Assembly (NCBI GenBank): GCA_964560495.1 | Contig: CAZLMM010000018.1 | Location: 19,422 to 83,421 of the forward strand | From: UBA5069 sp964560495 | GTDB taxonomy: Bacteria > Chloroflexota > Anaerolineae > Caldilineales > Caldilineaceae | DNA length: 64,000 nt | Direction: 5' to 3' | Shown: one piece after another, positions 55,271 through 64,000 of the stretch | How positions within the stretch are numbered: position 1 is the stretch's first letter | How the letters are laid out: the number at the start of each line of letters is the position of its first letter | Made by a program: the position numbers and the translations under genes | Notes under the pieces: generated by a model | What the model was told of the DNA's origin: nothing | Database searches by the model: none | Seen by the model: only the letters and a program-made list of their open reading frames with translations

Positions 55271-55615
55271 TAAATTGTCAAATGATGAATATCGTCGGTA
55301 TTAGGCGATTCCCTGCGTACTGTCAAATCAACCTGCGTGAACCAGGCGCTCTAAATTTGAGCCGCGGATAAAACAGATCGGGCTGATCTGAGCGGATAGG
55401 GTCAGGAATGAATCCGTGGAATCCACCCGTTCATGCCAAATCCGCGTTCTCTTGGCATGGACTTTCTTGACAGCCAGTTTGAGGGCGCCGTGGACATTGT
55501 GCTATGCTGCGCCATGCAGAGGCATTCCTTTGACTTTCTCTGTGTTCTGTCGTCGATTGGGCAGAGCGGCCGGCGCGAATGGCCGGCTGTCGGCGGCGCT
55601 CATCATGAGGTGGCT
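55271..55615. other. Remnant sequence between insertion sequence and MFS gene
   Basis: About 345 bases without a supported gene. AATATCGTCGGTATTAG at 55286-55302 resembles a worn copy of the IS end. The frame open from 55433 is only the 5' extension of the MFS gene and lacks a ribosome site at its start. Confidence 0.5.
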
Positions 55616-56812
55616 ATGTCAACCGAAGTCTCCAGCGCGCCCGTGGCTTTCGTGCGCGACCGGGCCACCTGGCTCGCCTATCTACTGTCGTTCTATTACG
55701 CCTATGTGATCAACATCCTGGGTCCCCTGACGCCGTTCCTACGCTCTGAACTAAGCCTGACGTACACCCTGGCGAGCCTGCATTTCAGCGCCTTCGCGGC
55801 TGGAATGTTGGTGGCTGGCGTCAGCGCAGACCGGGTGACTGGGCGGCTGGGCCGACGGCGCACCCTGTGGGCAGGCGCCTTTGGCATGGCTGGCGGCGTG
55901 CTCGTGTTGCTCGCCGCCAGGCAGGCGATTGTCACCATCACCGCCTGCTTTCTCATGGGTGCGGTGGGTTCCTGGATCCTGGCAGTCTACCCGGCAATGC
56001 TGGCCGACCGCCACGGTCGCCTGGCCGCTATCAGCTTCACCGAGGGCACTATCGCAGGCGGCGCGGGCGCTGCGGCTGCACCGATCCTTCTTGGCCTGCT
56101 GGCCTATTCTTCGCTGGGCTGGCGCGCTGCGCTCCTTTTGCCGATTCTGGCCTTGATCCCACTCTTCCTGGCCTATCGTACTGAGCCGCTCGCTGCGACT
56201 GCTCCAGCCCCTCGTCCGTTGGCTTCTTCCGACCGCCCAACGAGAAGTCTACCCGGCGCCTATTGGGCCTACTGGTCGGTGCTCGTAACCGTCATCTCCA
56301 TCGAGTTCTGCATCATCTTGTGGATTGCCGATTTCTTGCGGAGTGAGCGCGGGCTTGCGCCGGCGGACGCTGCGTTGGCAGGCGCGCTCGTTCTGGCGGC
56401 CATGCTGGCGGGGCGCATTGCAGGCAGCCGACTGCTCCAGCGATTCTCACCCCAGGGTCTATTGTTTGCGTCCCTGGCGGTGACGATGGTTGGGTTTCTG
56501 CTCTTCTGGCAGGTGCACAATATGGGATTGGTTGCGGTGGGGCTGGTGGCGGCGGGTCTCGGCGTGGCGAACCTTTACCCCACCACGCTGGCGCTGGCGG
56601 TGGGCGTCGCGCCGGGGCAGCCCGATCAGGCAAGCGCCCGCGCCTCGCTGGCTTCCGGGACAGCGATCATTGCGCTGCCCTTTCTCCTCGGCCGCATCGC
56701 CGATCAGGTGGGCATTGCGCCAGCCTTTGCTCTGGTGGGTGTTCTGACGCTCGCGGCTGCAGCTCTCCTGCTGCTCGTGACGCGTTTGCTGGCGCGGCGG
56801 CCAGCAGTCTGA
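55616..56812 (+). CDS. MFS transporter
   Basis: 398 residues from ATG 55616 (GAGGTGG upstream). Twelve hydrophobic helices; the MFS loop motif between helices 2 and 3 is present (GVSADRVTGRLGRRRTLWAG). A basic loop (SDRPTRSLPG) separates the two six-helix halves. N-terminus SYYAYVINILGPLTPFLRSELSL-like suggests the CynX/OFA branch, organic anion or drug-type, but the substrate is not readable. Confidence 0.88.
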   Translation: MSTEVSSAPVAFVRDRATWLAYLLSFYYAYVINILGPLTPFLRSELSLTYTLASLHFSAFAAGMLVAGVSADRVTGRLGRRRTLWAGAFGMAGGVLVLLAARQAIVTITACFLMGAVGSWILAVYPAMLADRHGRLAAISFTEGTIAGGAGAAAAPILLGLLAYSSLGWRAALLLPILALIPLFLAYRTEPLAATAPAPRPLASSDRPTRSLPGAYWAYWSVLVTVISIEFCIILWIADFLRSERGLAPADAALAGALVLAAMLAGRIAGSRLLQRFSPQGLLFASLAVTMVGFLLFWQVHNMGLVAVGLVAAGLGVANLYPTTLALAVGVAPGQPDQASARASLASGTAIIALPFLLGRIADQVGIAPAFALVGVLTLAAAALLLLVTRLLARRPAV

Positions 56813-56886
56813 TGCACGCAGTGCAGGCTGGAGAACAGATTGGGTGTATTCAGAGTCAGTGACAGGCGATCATTCCGTGCGCGCTC

Positions 56887-58770
<1,884 letters not shown>

Positions 58771-58942
58771 GAGGATGGCTCATTTCTTGTGGAAAACCGG
58801 CGGTCGGCGACATGGAAACACAGGCTGTTGTGCTCGCTTTTCTCTGCGATCTCCACGTCTCCGTGTGAGCTTATTTGTCCCCGCATCCAGATCCTGACCG
58901 TACAGGATTGCCTTCCATGCGAAGATAAGCCCAGTGGAACAG

Positions 58943-58981
58943 ACGCAAAAGCCCATCGGCGTTGGGGTTTCCGACGGGCTT
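58943..58981 (-). terminator. Intrinsic terminator after tRNA-Lys
   Basis: On the minus strand AAGCCCGTCGG (58981-58971) pairs with CCGATGGGCTT (58959-58949), with one G-U pair, followed by TTTTGCG. It stands about 65 bases after the tRNA 3' end. Pairing is complete only as minus-strand RNA, which fixes the direction. Confidence 0.65.
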
Positions 58982-59046
58982 CTTTGCTTACGAACTCACT
59001 CCCCACGGGCGGCGAAGCGCAAGCGGGTGCTGCCTTCACACCTGTA

Positions 59047-59120
<74 letters not shown>

Positions 59121-59224
59121 GTTTCTCACTTGCGCCATATGATAGCACGGCCTGAAAACTGTCGCAAAAACCGACCTGAGTCTCTGCGCTGGCGGATCAC
59201 GAGAAAACGGGCGGTCTGTTGCAT

Positions 59225-59353
59225 CTAACCCCAGAAGGCCCATGGAACGCCGAACCAAGTCAACGCGCCCACCAGCAGAATCACGAAGAGAATGGTGAGC
59301 ACGGCTGCTTTCCAGCCGTCGATGACGAAATCGAGATAAGGCGGTTCTGTCAT
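59225..59353 (-). CDS. 42-residue single-helix membrane protein
   Basis: ATG 59353 to TAG 59225 encodes MTEPPYLDFVIDGWKAAVLT... with one membrane helix (residues about 17-36, VLTILFVILLVGALTWFGV) and a Trp-rich end (PWAFWG). GAGAGGG precedes the start at good spacing. It begins 15 bases after the stop of the helix-hairpin-helix protein gene, so the two are probably one transcript. Function unknown; it may be a small partner of that membrane-anchored protein. Confidence 0.7.
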   Translation of the reverse strand: MTEPPYLDFVIDGWKAAVLTILFVILLVGALTWFGVPWAFWG

Positions 59354-59367
59354 GATGATCCCTCTCA

Positions 59368-60108
59368 TCAGGAAACAGCCTGCGCCGCTTCGCTCAGCCA
59401 ACGGTCATAGCCGAAAGGGCTGCCAGGCGAATTGGCAAAGAGCGTCTCTAGCTCGCTGCGCCTGGTCGCGGCAAGCTGGCGCGCTGTGCAAATGCCCGCC
59501 ATGTAGAGCAGCTTCATCTGCTGGGGCGTGATGTCGGCAATCTGCGTCAGATCATCTGGCAGCGGACCCGAATAGGACGCGTTTTTGCGCCCGTTGCGCT
59601 CTGCCAATGCGCGCGCCTGCGCCGGCCATTGTTCCACCGCCACATCGGCGGGCGCTTCTGCTGCCTGGCGCAAGTATTCCACTTCGCTGGTCGCCACATG
59701 ATGCCAGGTAAAGATGTTGGCCCGATAAAGTCGCGCCTGAATCGTTTGATCGATGCCTGGAATTAACGTCAGATCGTCAGGATGACCCTTCGACCGCTGA
59801 CTGCTCGGCGTCCTGGCTGGTGTGCGTTCGACGATTGGCGGCGGCGTCCACACGCTCTCGGACGCAACCACCGCGCCAGGGCTTTCGATGTCCATGCGAG
59901 CGCCGGCAGGCTCCAGGCGCGCCGGTTGCGATTCGCCTGCCGCTTCTTGTGCTCCGCTTTGTGGGAGAACGGGCGCTGCTCCCTTTGGCTGGATTCGTTT
60001 GCGGCGAAAATAGAGCCACTCCCACAGGGTCGATGCCGAAAAGCCGATGATCACACCGGCGAGCAAATACCAGATCCCTGTTTGAATTTGGTCGAATGGT
60101 GCATTCAC
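59368..60108 (-). CDS. Membrane-anchored protein with two helix-hairpin-helix-like domains
   Basis: 246 residues. One membrane helix near residues 12-30 (IWYLLAGVIIGFSASTLW) followed by a basic stop (FRRKRIQPKG), a Pro/Ala/Glu-rich linker to about residue 105, then two related domains: DDLTLIPGIDQTIQARLYRANIFTWHHVATS and DDLTQIADITPQQMKLLYMAGICTARQLAATRRSEL. The DDLT.I.GI....A.LY.AGI...LA pattern is the helix-hairpin-helix seen in DUF4332-like and ribosomal/flagellar accessory proteins. It may bind nucleic acid or protein at the membrane. Function unknown. Confidence 0.75.
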   Translation of the reverse strand: MNAPFDQIQTGIWYLLAGVIIGFSASTLWEWLYFRRKRIQPKGAAPVLPQSGAQEAAGESQPARLEPAGARMDIESPGAVVASESVWTPPPIVERTPARTPSSQRSKGHPDDLTLIPGIDQTIQARLYRANIFTWHHVATSEVEYLRQAAEAPADVAVEQWPAQARALAERNGRKNASYSGPLPDDLTQIADITPQQMKLLYMAGICTARQLAATRRSELETLFANSPGSPFGYDRWLSEAAQAVS

Positions 60109-60237
60109 TCAGTGCGCTCCGTGATTACGGGCAACCCGGCCTTTGGCTGGGGTCGATGGTTTGATGATACACCCCGACGATAAAGCATGTCAATGCCGTG
60201 TAAAGTTGCGCCGCCAGAGATGTATTTGCAGGCGTAG

Positions 60238-61032
60238 TCATGTCTGCACCGCTGTGGTCAGGCGACGCTGGCGTGCAGCCTCGAAGAGAATGACTGCGCC
60301 GGCTGCGGCAGCGTTGAGCGACTCTGCGCCGCCGCACATAGGGATGGCAATCGGCTGTGCGGCACGCCTGGCAGCCAGGCTGGCGCCTTCCGCTTCGCCG
60401 CCCACGATCAGTGCGCTGGGCTGACGCCAATCAACCGCGTCGTAGGCTATGTCCGCGTGAGCGTCGGCCAGGTAGAGCCTTGCGGACGCAGGCAGCGTCC
60501 TGCTCACCGCCGACCAGTCTGCGCAGATGCAAAGCGGCAGGCGAAAGTGCGCGCCCATGGCCGAACGCACCACCTTGTCATTGTAGGGATCGACTGTTTC
60601 GGGACCAAAGATCACAACATCGACTCCCGCCGCTTCCGCTGTGCGCAGTAGCGCGCCGGCATTGCCCGGCTCGTGCACACGATCCAACACCAGGGCAAAC
60701 GTCGCTTTGGTCGGGAGCGCCACCTGCGGCAACGGAGCGACTGCTGCGACGCCCTGGGGCGTCATCGTGTCGACCAGGGTTGCAAAGACGGCGTGGCTAC
60801 AGGCGATACACTCGACGCCATTTTGGGCGAGATCGTACAGCAGACTTTGAGCGGCCTCGCCGAGCAGCGACTCGCCATCATAGAAGGTCAACTCTGGCTG
60901 GAAACCGCTGCGCCGGGCGTCGGCGATGAGGCGCACCCCTTCGAGCAGCAGGCGCTTGGCTCTCATGCGATGCTTGCGGCTGTGCAGCTTGCGCGCTTCT
61001 TTGATGCGGACATTCTCTTGGCTGGTGATCAT
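60238..61032 (-). CDS. SPOUT-class RNA 2'-O-methyltransferase (TrmH/RlmB family)
   Basis: 264 residues from ATG 61032 (MITSQENVRIKEARKLHSRKHR); the longer frame from 61110 lacks the conserved start. Substrate-binding N-domain (RMRAKRLLLEGVRLIADA), then the SPOUT fold: motif 1 DRVHEPGNAGALLRTAEA, motif 2 SALIVGGEAEGAS, and motif 3 IPMCGGAESLNAAAAGAVILFEAARQR. Methylates a ribose in rRNA or tRNA using SAM. Directly downstream of rplT, a frequent placement for this gene. Confidence 0.93.
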   Translation of the reverse strand: MITSQENVRIKEARKLHSRKHRMRAKRLLLEGVRLIADARRSGFQPELTFYDGESLLGEAAQSLLYDLAQNGVECIACSHAVFATLVDTMTPQGVAAVAPLPQVALPTKATFALVLDRVHEPGNAGALLRTAEAAGVDVVIFGPETVDPYNDKVVRSAMGAHFRLPLCICADWSAVSRTLPASARLYLADAHADIAYDAVDWRQPSALIVGGEAEGASLAARRAAQPIAIPMCGGAESLNAAAAGAVILFEAARQRRLTTAVQT

Positions 61033-61055
61033 GGGGCGCCCAAAGAAGACGTGAC

Positions 61056-61092
61056 GGAACAGAAACGGCAGAGGCGTTGCACCTCTGCCGTT
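61056..61092 (-). terminator. Intrinsic terminator after rplT
   Basis: Perfect 11-bp stem (61064-61074 with 61082-61092, AACGGCAGAGG and its complement) with a 7-base loop. On the minus strand it is followed by TTCTGTTC, a modest U-rich tail. It lies between rplT and the methyltransferase gene and would reduce read-through into the latter. Confidence 0.6.
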
Positions 61093-61126
61093 CAATGTCT
61101 GCCAGGACACATGGTGAGTCGTTCGC

Positions 61127-61483
61127 TTAGTTCAAATGGGACTTCGCCATGTCGGCGAGTTTGCCAAAGGCTGCGGCGTCGTGTACGGCGATGCTCGCCA
61201 GCACCTTGCGATCCACCTGAATATCGGCCATTTTCAAGCCGTGAATGAACTTGCTATAGCTCAGGCCGTTGAGCCGGGCCGCAGCGTTGATCCGAACGAT
61301 CCACAACGAGCGGAAATCGCGTTTGCGGTTGCGACGATCACGATAAGCGTAAAAGAGGGATTTCAGCATGGCCTCATTGGCGCGTCGGAAGAGGGTCGAT
61401 TTAGAGCCATATTGTCCCTTGGTGAACTTCAGTACTTTCTTGTGTCGGGCGTGAGCGTAGACCTTTGGTCTTGAACGCGGCAT
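61127..61483 (-). CDS. rplT: 50S ribosomal protein L20
   Basis: 118 residues, standard length. MPRSRPKVYAHARHKKVLKFTKGQYGSKSTLFRRANEAMLKS and FRSLWIVRINAAARLNGLSYSKFIHGL are unmistakable L20 (usual start is PR.K......RHKK.LK.AKG). Binds 23S rRNA early in assembly and, in many bacteria, represses its own operon through an mRNA site. Third gene of the infC operon. Confidence 0.98.
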   Translation of the reverse strand: MPRSRPKVYAHARHKKVLKFTKGQYGSKSTLFRRANEAMLKSLFYAYRDRRNRKRDFRSLWIVRINAAARLNGLSYSKFIHGLKMADIQVDRKVLASIAVHDAAAFGKLADMAKSHLN

Positions 61484-61568
61484 ATTTTTCTCCTTCCGTG
61501 AGGGCGGACTCCAACGAACGTGGGTCGCTTTCCGAGCCTGTCACGTGTGGTGTATGTTGGTCTGTTTG

Positions 61569-61778
<210 letters not shown>

Positions 61779-61822
61779 CATCGCCTCCTCATTCCTATCA
61801 CTCTGTTGTGCCTGGCAGACAC

Positions 61823-61845
61823 AAAAAACGGGCGAACGCCCGTTT
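61823..61845 (-). terminator. Internal terminator/attenuator between infC and rpmI
   Basis: On the minus strand AAACGGGCG (61845-61837) pairs with CGCCCGTTT (61834-61826) and continues into a run of six T ending at 61823, then GTGTC. Strong GC stem with a tight loop and a U-run: a textbook intrinsic terminator inside an operon, so infC should be made in excess over L35/L20 unless it is suppressed. Confidence 0.7.
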
Positions 61846-61877
61846 CTTTCACTGAAATCGCAGAACAAGAATCCGGT

Positions 61878-62423
61878 CTACGTAGGCGGCGACAGCAGCA
61901 TGATCATGCTGCGGCCGTCAAAAGCTGGCATCGATTCGACAATGACGGTGTCTGCCACATCCTTGGAGACACGCTCCAGAAGGTCACGGGCAACTTCAGG
62001 ATGCTGAATCTCTCGACCCCGGAAGCGGATGCGCACCCGAATCTTGGCGCCTTCCTTGGCGAACTTGCGAATCTTGGTCAAAACGACTTGAATGTCATGT
62101 TCATCGGTCTTGGGACGCAGGCGCACCTCCTTTATTTCGATCTGCTTCTGCGCCTTGCGCGATTCACGTTCTCGCTTCTGCTTCTCGTATAGATACTTGC
62201 CATAGTCCATCAACCGGCACACTGGCGGGTTGGCGTTGGGCGCAACTTCCACCAGGTCTAGCGTTCGTTCGGTGGCAATATCCAATGCATCGCGCACCAA
62301 CATGATGCCTAGCTGCTTGCCATCTGAATCGATGACTCGCACTTCACGCGCCCGAATCTCACTGTTGATGCGCGTCGTATCCAAAGCGGCGGGCGGCCCT
62401 CGGAACGGTTCTCGTTTGCTGAT
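61878..62423 (-). CDS. infC: Translation initiation factor IF-3, AUC start
   Basis: 181 residues when started at the ATC codon 62423-62421. IF-3 features: RINSEIRAREVRVIDSDGKQLGIM, LDLVEVAPNANPPVCRLMDYGKYLYE, KEVRLRPKTDEHDIQVVLTKIRKF, IRFRGREIQHPE. The frame upstream of the first possible TTG (62384) is still IF-3-like (ISKREPFRGPPAALDTTRIN) back to a TAG two codons before the ATC, and AGAGGAG lies 8 bases ahead of that ATC. AUU/AUC/AUA starts are the known device by which IF-3 limits its own translation. Normal family length supports this start. Confidence 0.93.
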   Translation of the reverse strand: MSKREPFRGPPAALDTTRINSEIRAREVRVIDSDGKQLGIMLVRDALDIATERTLDLVEVAPNANPPVCRLMDYGKYLYEKQKRERESRKAQKQIEIKEVRLRPKTDEHDIQVVLTKIRKFAKEGAKIRVRIRFRGREIQHPEVARDLLERVSKDVADTVIVESMPAFDGRSMIMLLSPPT

Positions 62424-62731
62424 AGCCTATACTCCTCTGATTGGTCGATTGCCCGACGCATCGTCCCGCAGACGGGTGGCAGGTTTCTGTCAATGCGCCC
62501 AAAGCAACCTACGCTGGTTAAATATCAGCGTAAAAGTATATCATCACCCCTACAGAGCGTCAAATCAAAAGGATGCATTCGGACTTCGTGGCAGGAGTCA
62601 TTTCGTAGAGGCTCGAACGGCGGCGAAGTCATCATATTGCACAAGCAGAGAAGTCTGCGCCGTCGTTCAAGCCCCTTGACAAACCAACCTGGAACCTGAC
62701 GCACACCACGAATCGGACCTGCTCCCGGCAG
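62424..62731. other. Intergenic region and leader of the infC operon
   Basis: About 308 bases. It holds the infC promoter (62535-62563), a leader of roughly 105 bases before the ATC start, and the spacer to the META lipoprotein gene. The leader can form GC hairpins (for example around 62460-62485), but no L20-type leader motif was recognised with confidence. Confidence 0.5.
62535..62563 (-). promoter_or_regulatory. Sigma-70 promoter of the infC-rpmI-rplT operon
   Basis: On the minus strand TTGACG (62563-62558), 17-base spacer, TATACT (62540-62535). Both boxes match consensus at five of six positions. Predicted start of transcription is near 62528. Confidence 0.7.
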
Positions 62732-63808
62732 CTATTCGAGAGGTGTGGTGCTGAAGCTGGCCTGGAGCGCGCCGCCACTGTCGCGCAACTCAAGGGCGTT
62801 GCCCTGAATCGCATAGACAGTGGCGTTGCTCAATGCAGTCACATACGCCATCTCCTGCTCCATAACGCCCTCTGGATCAACGCACATCATCATGGTCATG
62901 GCCGCCGGGCCGATGGAAATGGCGTCGCCGTCGGTGGTGTATTGGGCCGAGTAGTTATTGCATCCGGCTGAACCGCTCAAGCTGCCATCTTCCCCAAAGA
63001 GCGCCGTGATCTCTGTACCGGCGACCAGGCCCTGCACGGCGCCTCGACCATTGTTGACGCTCACAGCGTACCAGGTCACACCAGTCAACGTGGTTGGCTC
63101 TTGTACATGGAAGATCAGCAACACGTTGCCATCCGCATCGGCAATCTCCAGCTTGCCGTCAACAATCTGATAACTGGCTGCTGCGCTCAGCGCCGCCAGA
63201 TAGGCCGATTCCTGAGCCATGATCGGTTCGGGGCACATCATCACGGTCGTGCCGACTGCACCCACCGTCAGCGAAGCGCCATCCACCGTGTAGCTGGCGA
63301 AATAGCGATTGCAGCCAGCGCTGCCGGATACATTGCCATCCACAAAACTGGCGGTGACGGGAGCGTCTGGCAGAACTTCGGTCATCTCGCCGTCGGCGTT
63401 GGCATAGCTCTCGAGTTCCCAGGTCAGACCTTCCAGCGACGCAGCCATCGCGCCTCCGGCGGCGGGCGTCTGGTTCACAATCTCGACCAATGTGTACTTC
63501 TTGCTGGAAGCGTCGGCCGGCGCGTTTGCCACATCTTCCACCATCACCAACAGCTCGTACTCATAGCCCGGTTCGAAGGTGAAGCCCTCGATCTGGCTGT
63601 AGAACAACTCATACTCGCCCTCGGGATCTTCCTTGACCAGCATGCATTCCATGGGAGCGACGCCTACGCACTCCTGAAGCTCTGGCCCTACATAGAGCGT
63701 CATGATTTTGCCGCCAGCTTCTCTATCGTCTTGAATCGGCTGACAGGCCGCCAGCGCCGCCATCAAGACCACGGCAACAACGAGAAGAATGGTTGTACGA
63801 ATCTTCAT
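62732..63808 (-). CDS. Lipoprotein with DUF4377-like and two META domains
   Basis: 358 residues. Lipoprotein signal MKIRTTILLVVAVVLMAALAAC with Cys22 lipidated. Residues 35-115 resemble DUF4377 (YVGPELQECVGVAPMECMLVKEDPEGEYELFYSQIEGF). Two META/HslJ-like domains follow: GLTWELESYANADGEM...GSAGCNRYFASYTVDG...MMCPEPIMAQESAYLAAL and GVTWYAVSVNNGRG...GSAGCNNYSAQYTTDG...MMMCVDPEGVMEQEMAYVTAL. Each keeps the SGSAGCN.Y core and MMC....ME..Y pattern. Surface-exposed; META domains are linked to stress or protease-inhibitor roles, but the function here is unknown. Confidence 0.9.
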   Translation of the reverse strand: MKIRTTILLVVAVVLMAALAACQPIQDDREAGGKIMTLYVGPELQECVGVAPMECMLVKEDPEGEYELFYSQIEGFTFEPGYEYELLVMVEDVANAPADASSKKYTLVEIVNQTPAAGGAMAASLEGLTWELESYANADGEMTEVLPDAPVTASFVDGNVSGSAGCNRYFASYTVDGASLTVGAVGTTVMMCPEPIMAQESAYLAALSAAASYQIVDGKLEIADADGNVLLIFHVQEPTTLTGVTWYAVSVNNGRGAVQGLVAGTEITALFGEDGSLSGSAGCNNYSAQYTTDGDAISIGPAAMTMMMCVDPEGVMEQEMAYVTALSNATVYAIQGNALELRDSGGALQASFSTTPLE

Positions 63809-63942
63809 ATTTTCTCCTTGATTGACTATCCGTTACTATCTGTACTATCAGTGACATGCCACCCATCTCTGGGCAAACGGGCTGACCCGCTTGCGCTTCA
63901 ATGAGACTGACAGCTCACTGAAGATGTTCCATTATACTTCGC

Positions 63943-64000
63943 TGAGTTTGAAACCAGGAGTTTTTGAACTGTGAAAACTCCTGGTTTCAAAGCAACCGCA
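63943..64000 (-). repeat. Hairpin repeat, copy C (reaches window edge)
   Basis: Reverse orientation relative to copies A and B. Perfect 18-bp stem (63947-63964 with 63974-63991) and loop TGAACTGTG, which reads CACAGTTCA on the minus strand against CGCAGTTCA in copy B. The flank TGCGGTTGCTTTGAA is conserved and ends exactly at the window edge, so the repeat may continue. The remaining bases 63809-63942 hold no gene. Confidence 0.9.

Noticed and set aside
62382..62384. TTG at 62384 as infC start
   Set aside because: It has no Shine-Dalgarno sequence and would drop 13 IF-3-like residues that follow an AUC codon with a good ribosome site.

Overview
The window looks like a chromosome segment of a GC-rich, aerobic, heterotrophic Chloroflexota bacterium, probably Caldilineaceae-like. 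This is inferred from the gene repertoire: a form II CO-dehydrogenase-type operon, a DUF6062 protein, LplABC-type sugar transporters next to fucosidases, and MoxR/DUF58/DUF4129. No 16S rRNA or other marker in the window fixes the taxonomy.

Layout. 1-2347 (-): ADP-forming acyl-CoA synthetase fused to a GNAT domain, running off the left edge. 2721-5401 (+): a large protein ending in a barnase/RNase T1-type toxin domain, overlapped by its barstar immunity gene. 5456-8730 (+): a methyltransferase, two small AT-richer unknown genes with a perfect 67-bp tandem duplication at the end, and an orphan HyuB. 8717-12932 (-): vapBC, NUDIX, a YbhN-like flippase, GNAT and acetyl-CoA hydrolase/CoA-transferase. 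13255-14644 (+): YIP1-like membrane protein and DUF6062. 14859-23783 (-): an eight-gene molybdenum hydroxylase operon in the order coxG, coxS, coxL (AYRGAGR, form II), coxM, MoeA-like, coxD, coxE, xdhC. 24349-25383 (+): zinc alcohol dehydrogenase. 25406-28974 (-): a receiver/HTH regulator and a hybrid histidine kinase. 29313-39661 (+): ABC permeases, solute-binding lipoprotein, GH29, DUF5703 protein and GH95, read as a fucosylated-glycan utilisation locus. 40024-42045 (+): arsenic operon with an ArsR-arsenate reductase fusion, an aquaporin and a second ArsC.

42541-49739 is the most unusual part. Three genes (an S53 sedolisin, a 542-residue protein with a weak resemblance to P47/TULIP proteins, and a 1197-residue propeller-like and amphipathic-helix protein) lie between near-identical 83-bp inverted repeats, in a region without recognisable housekeeping genes. 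This is the best candidate for an undescribed system. It is followed by a MoxR-DUF58-DUF4129 operon preceded by a leader with mutually exclusive terminator and anti-terminator pairings. After that comes a decayed stretch (53615-55615) with two gene fragments and a degenerate 1-kb insertion sequence bounded by perfect 20-bp inverted repeats.

55616-56812 (+) is an MFS transporter and 56887-58770 (-) a PrpE/AcsA-type acyl-CoA synthetase. The right end, all on the minus strand, holds tRNA-Lys(UUU), a 42-residue membrane peptide, a membrane-anchored helix-hairpin-helix protein, a SPOUT rRNA methyltransferase, and the infC-rpmI-rplT operon with a consensus promoter, an AUC start codon for infC and an internal terminator. 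It ends with a tandem-META lipoprotein.

A hairpin repeat family with compensatory stem changes occurs at 33294, 44252 and 63943. No CRISPR array, rRNA or replication origin was seen.
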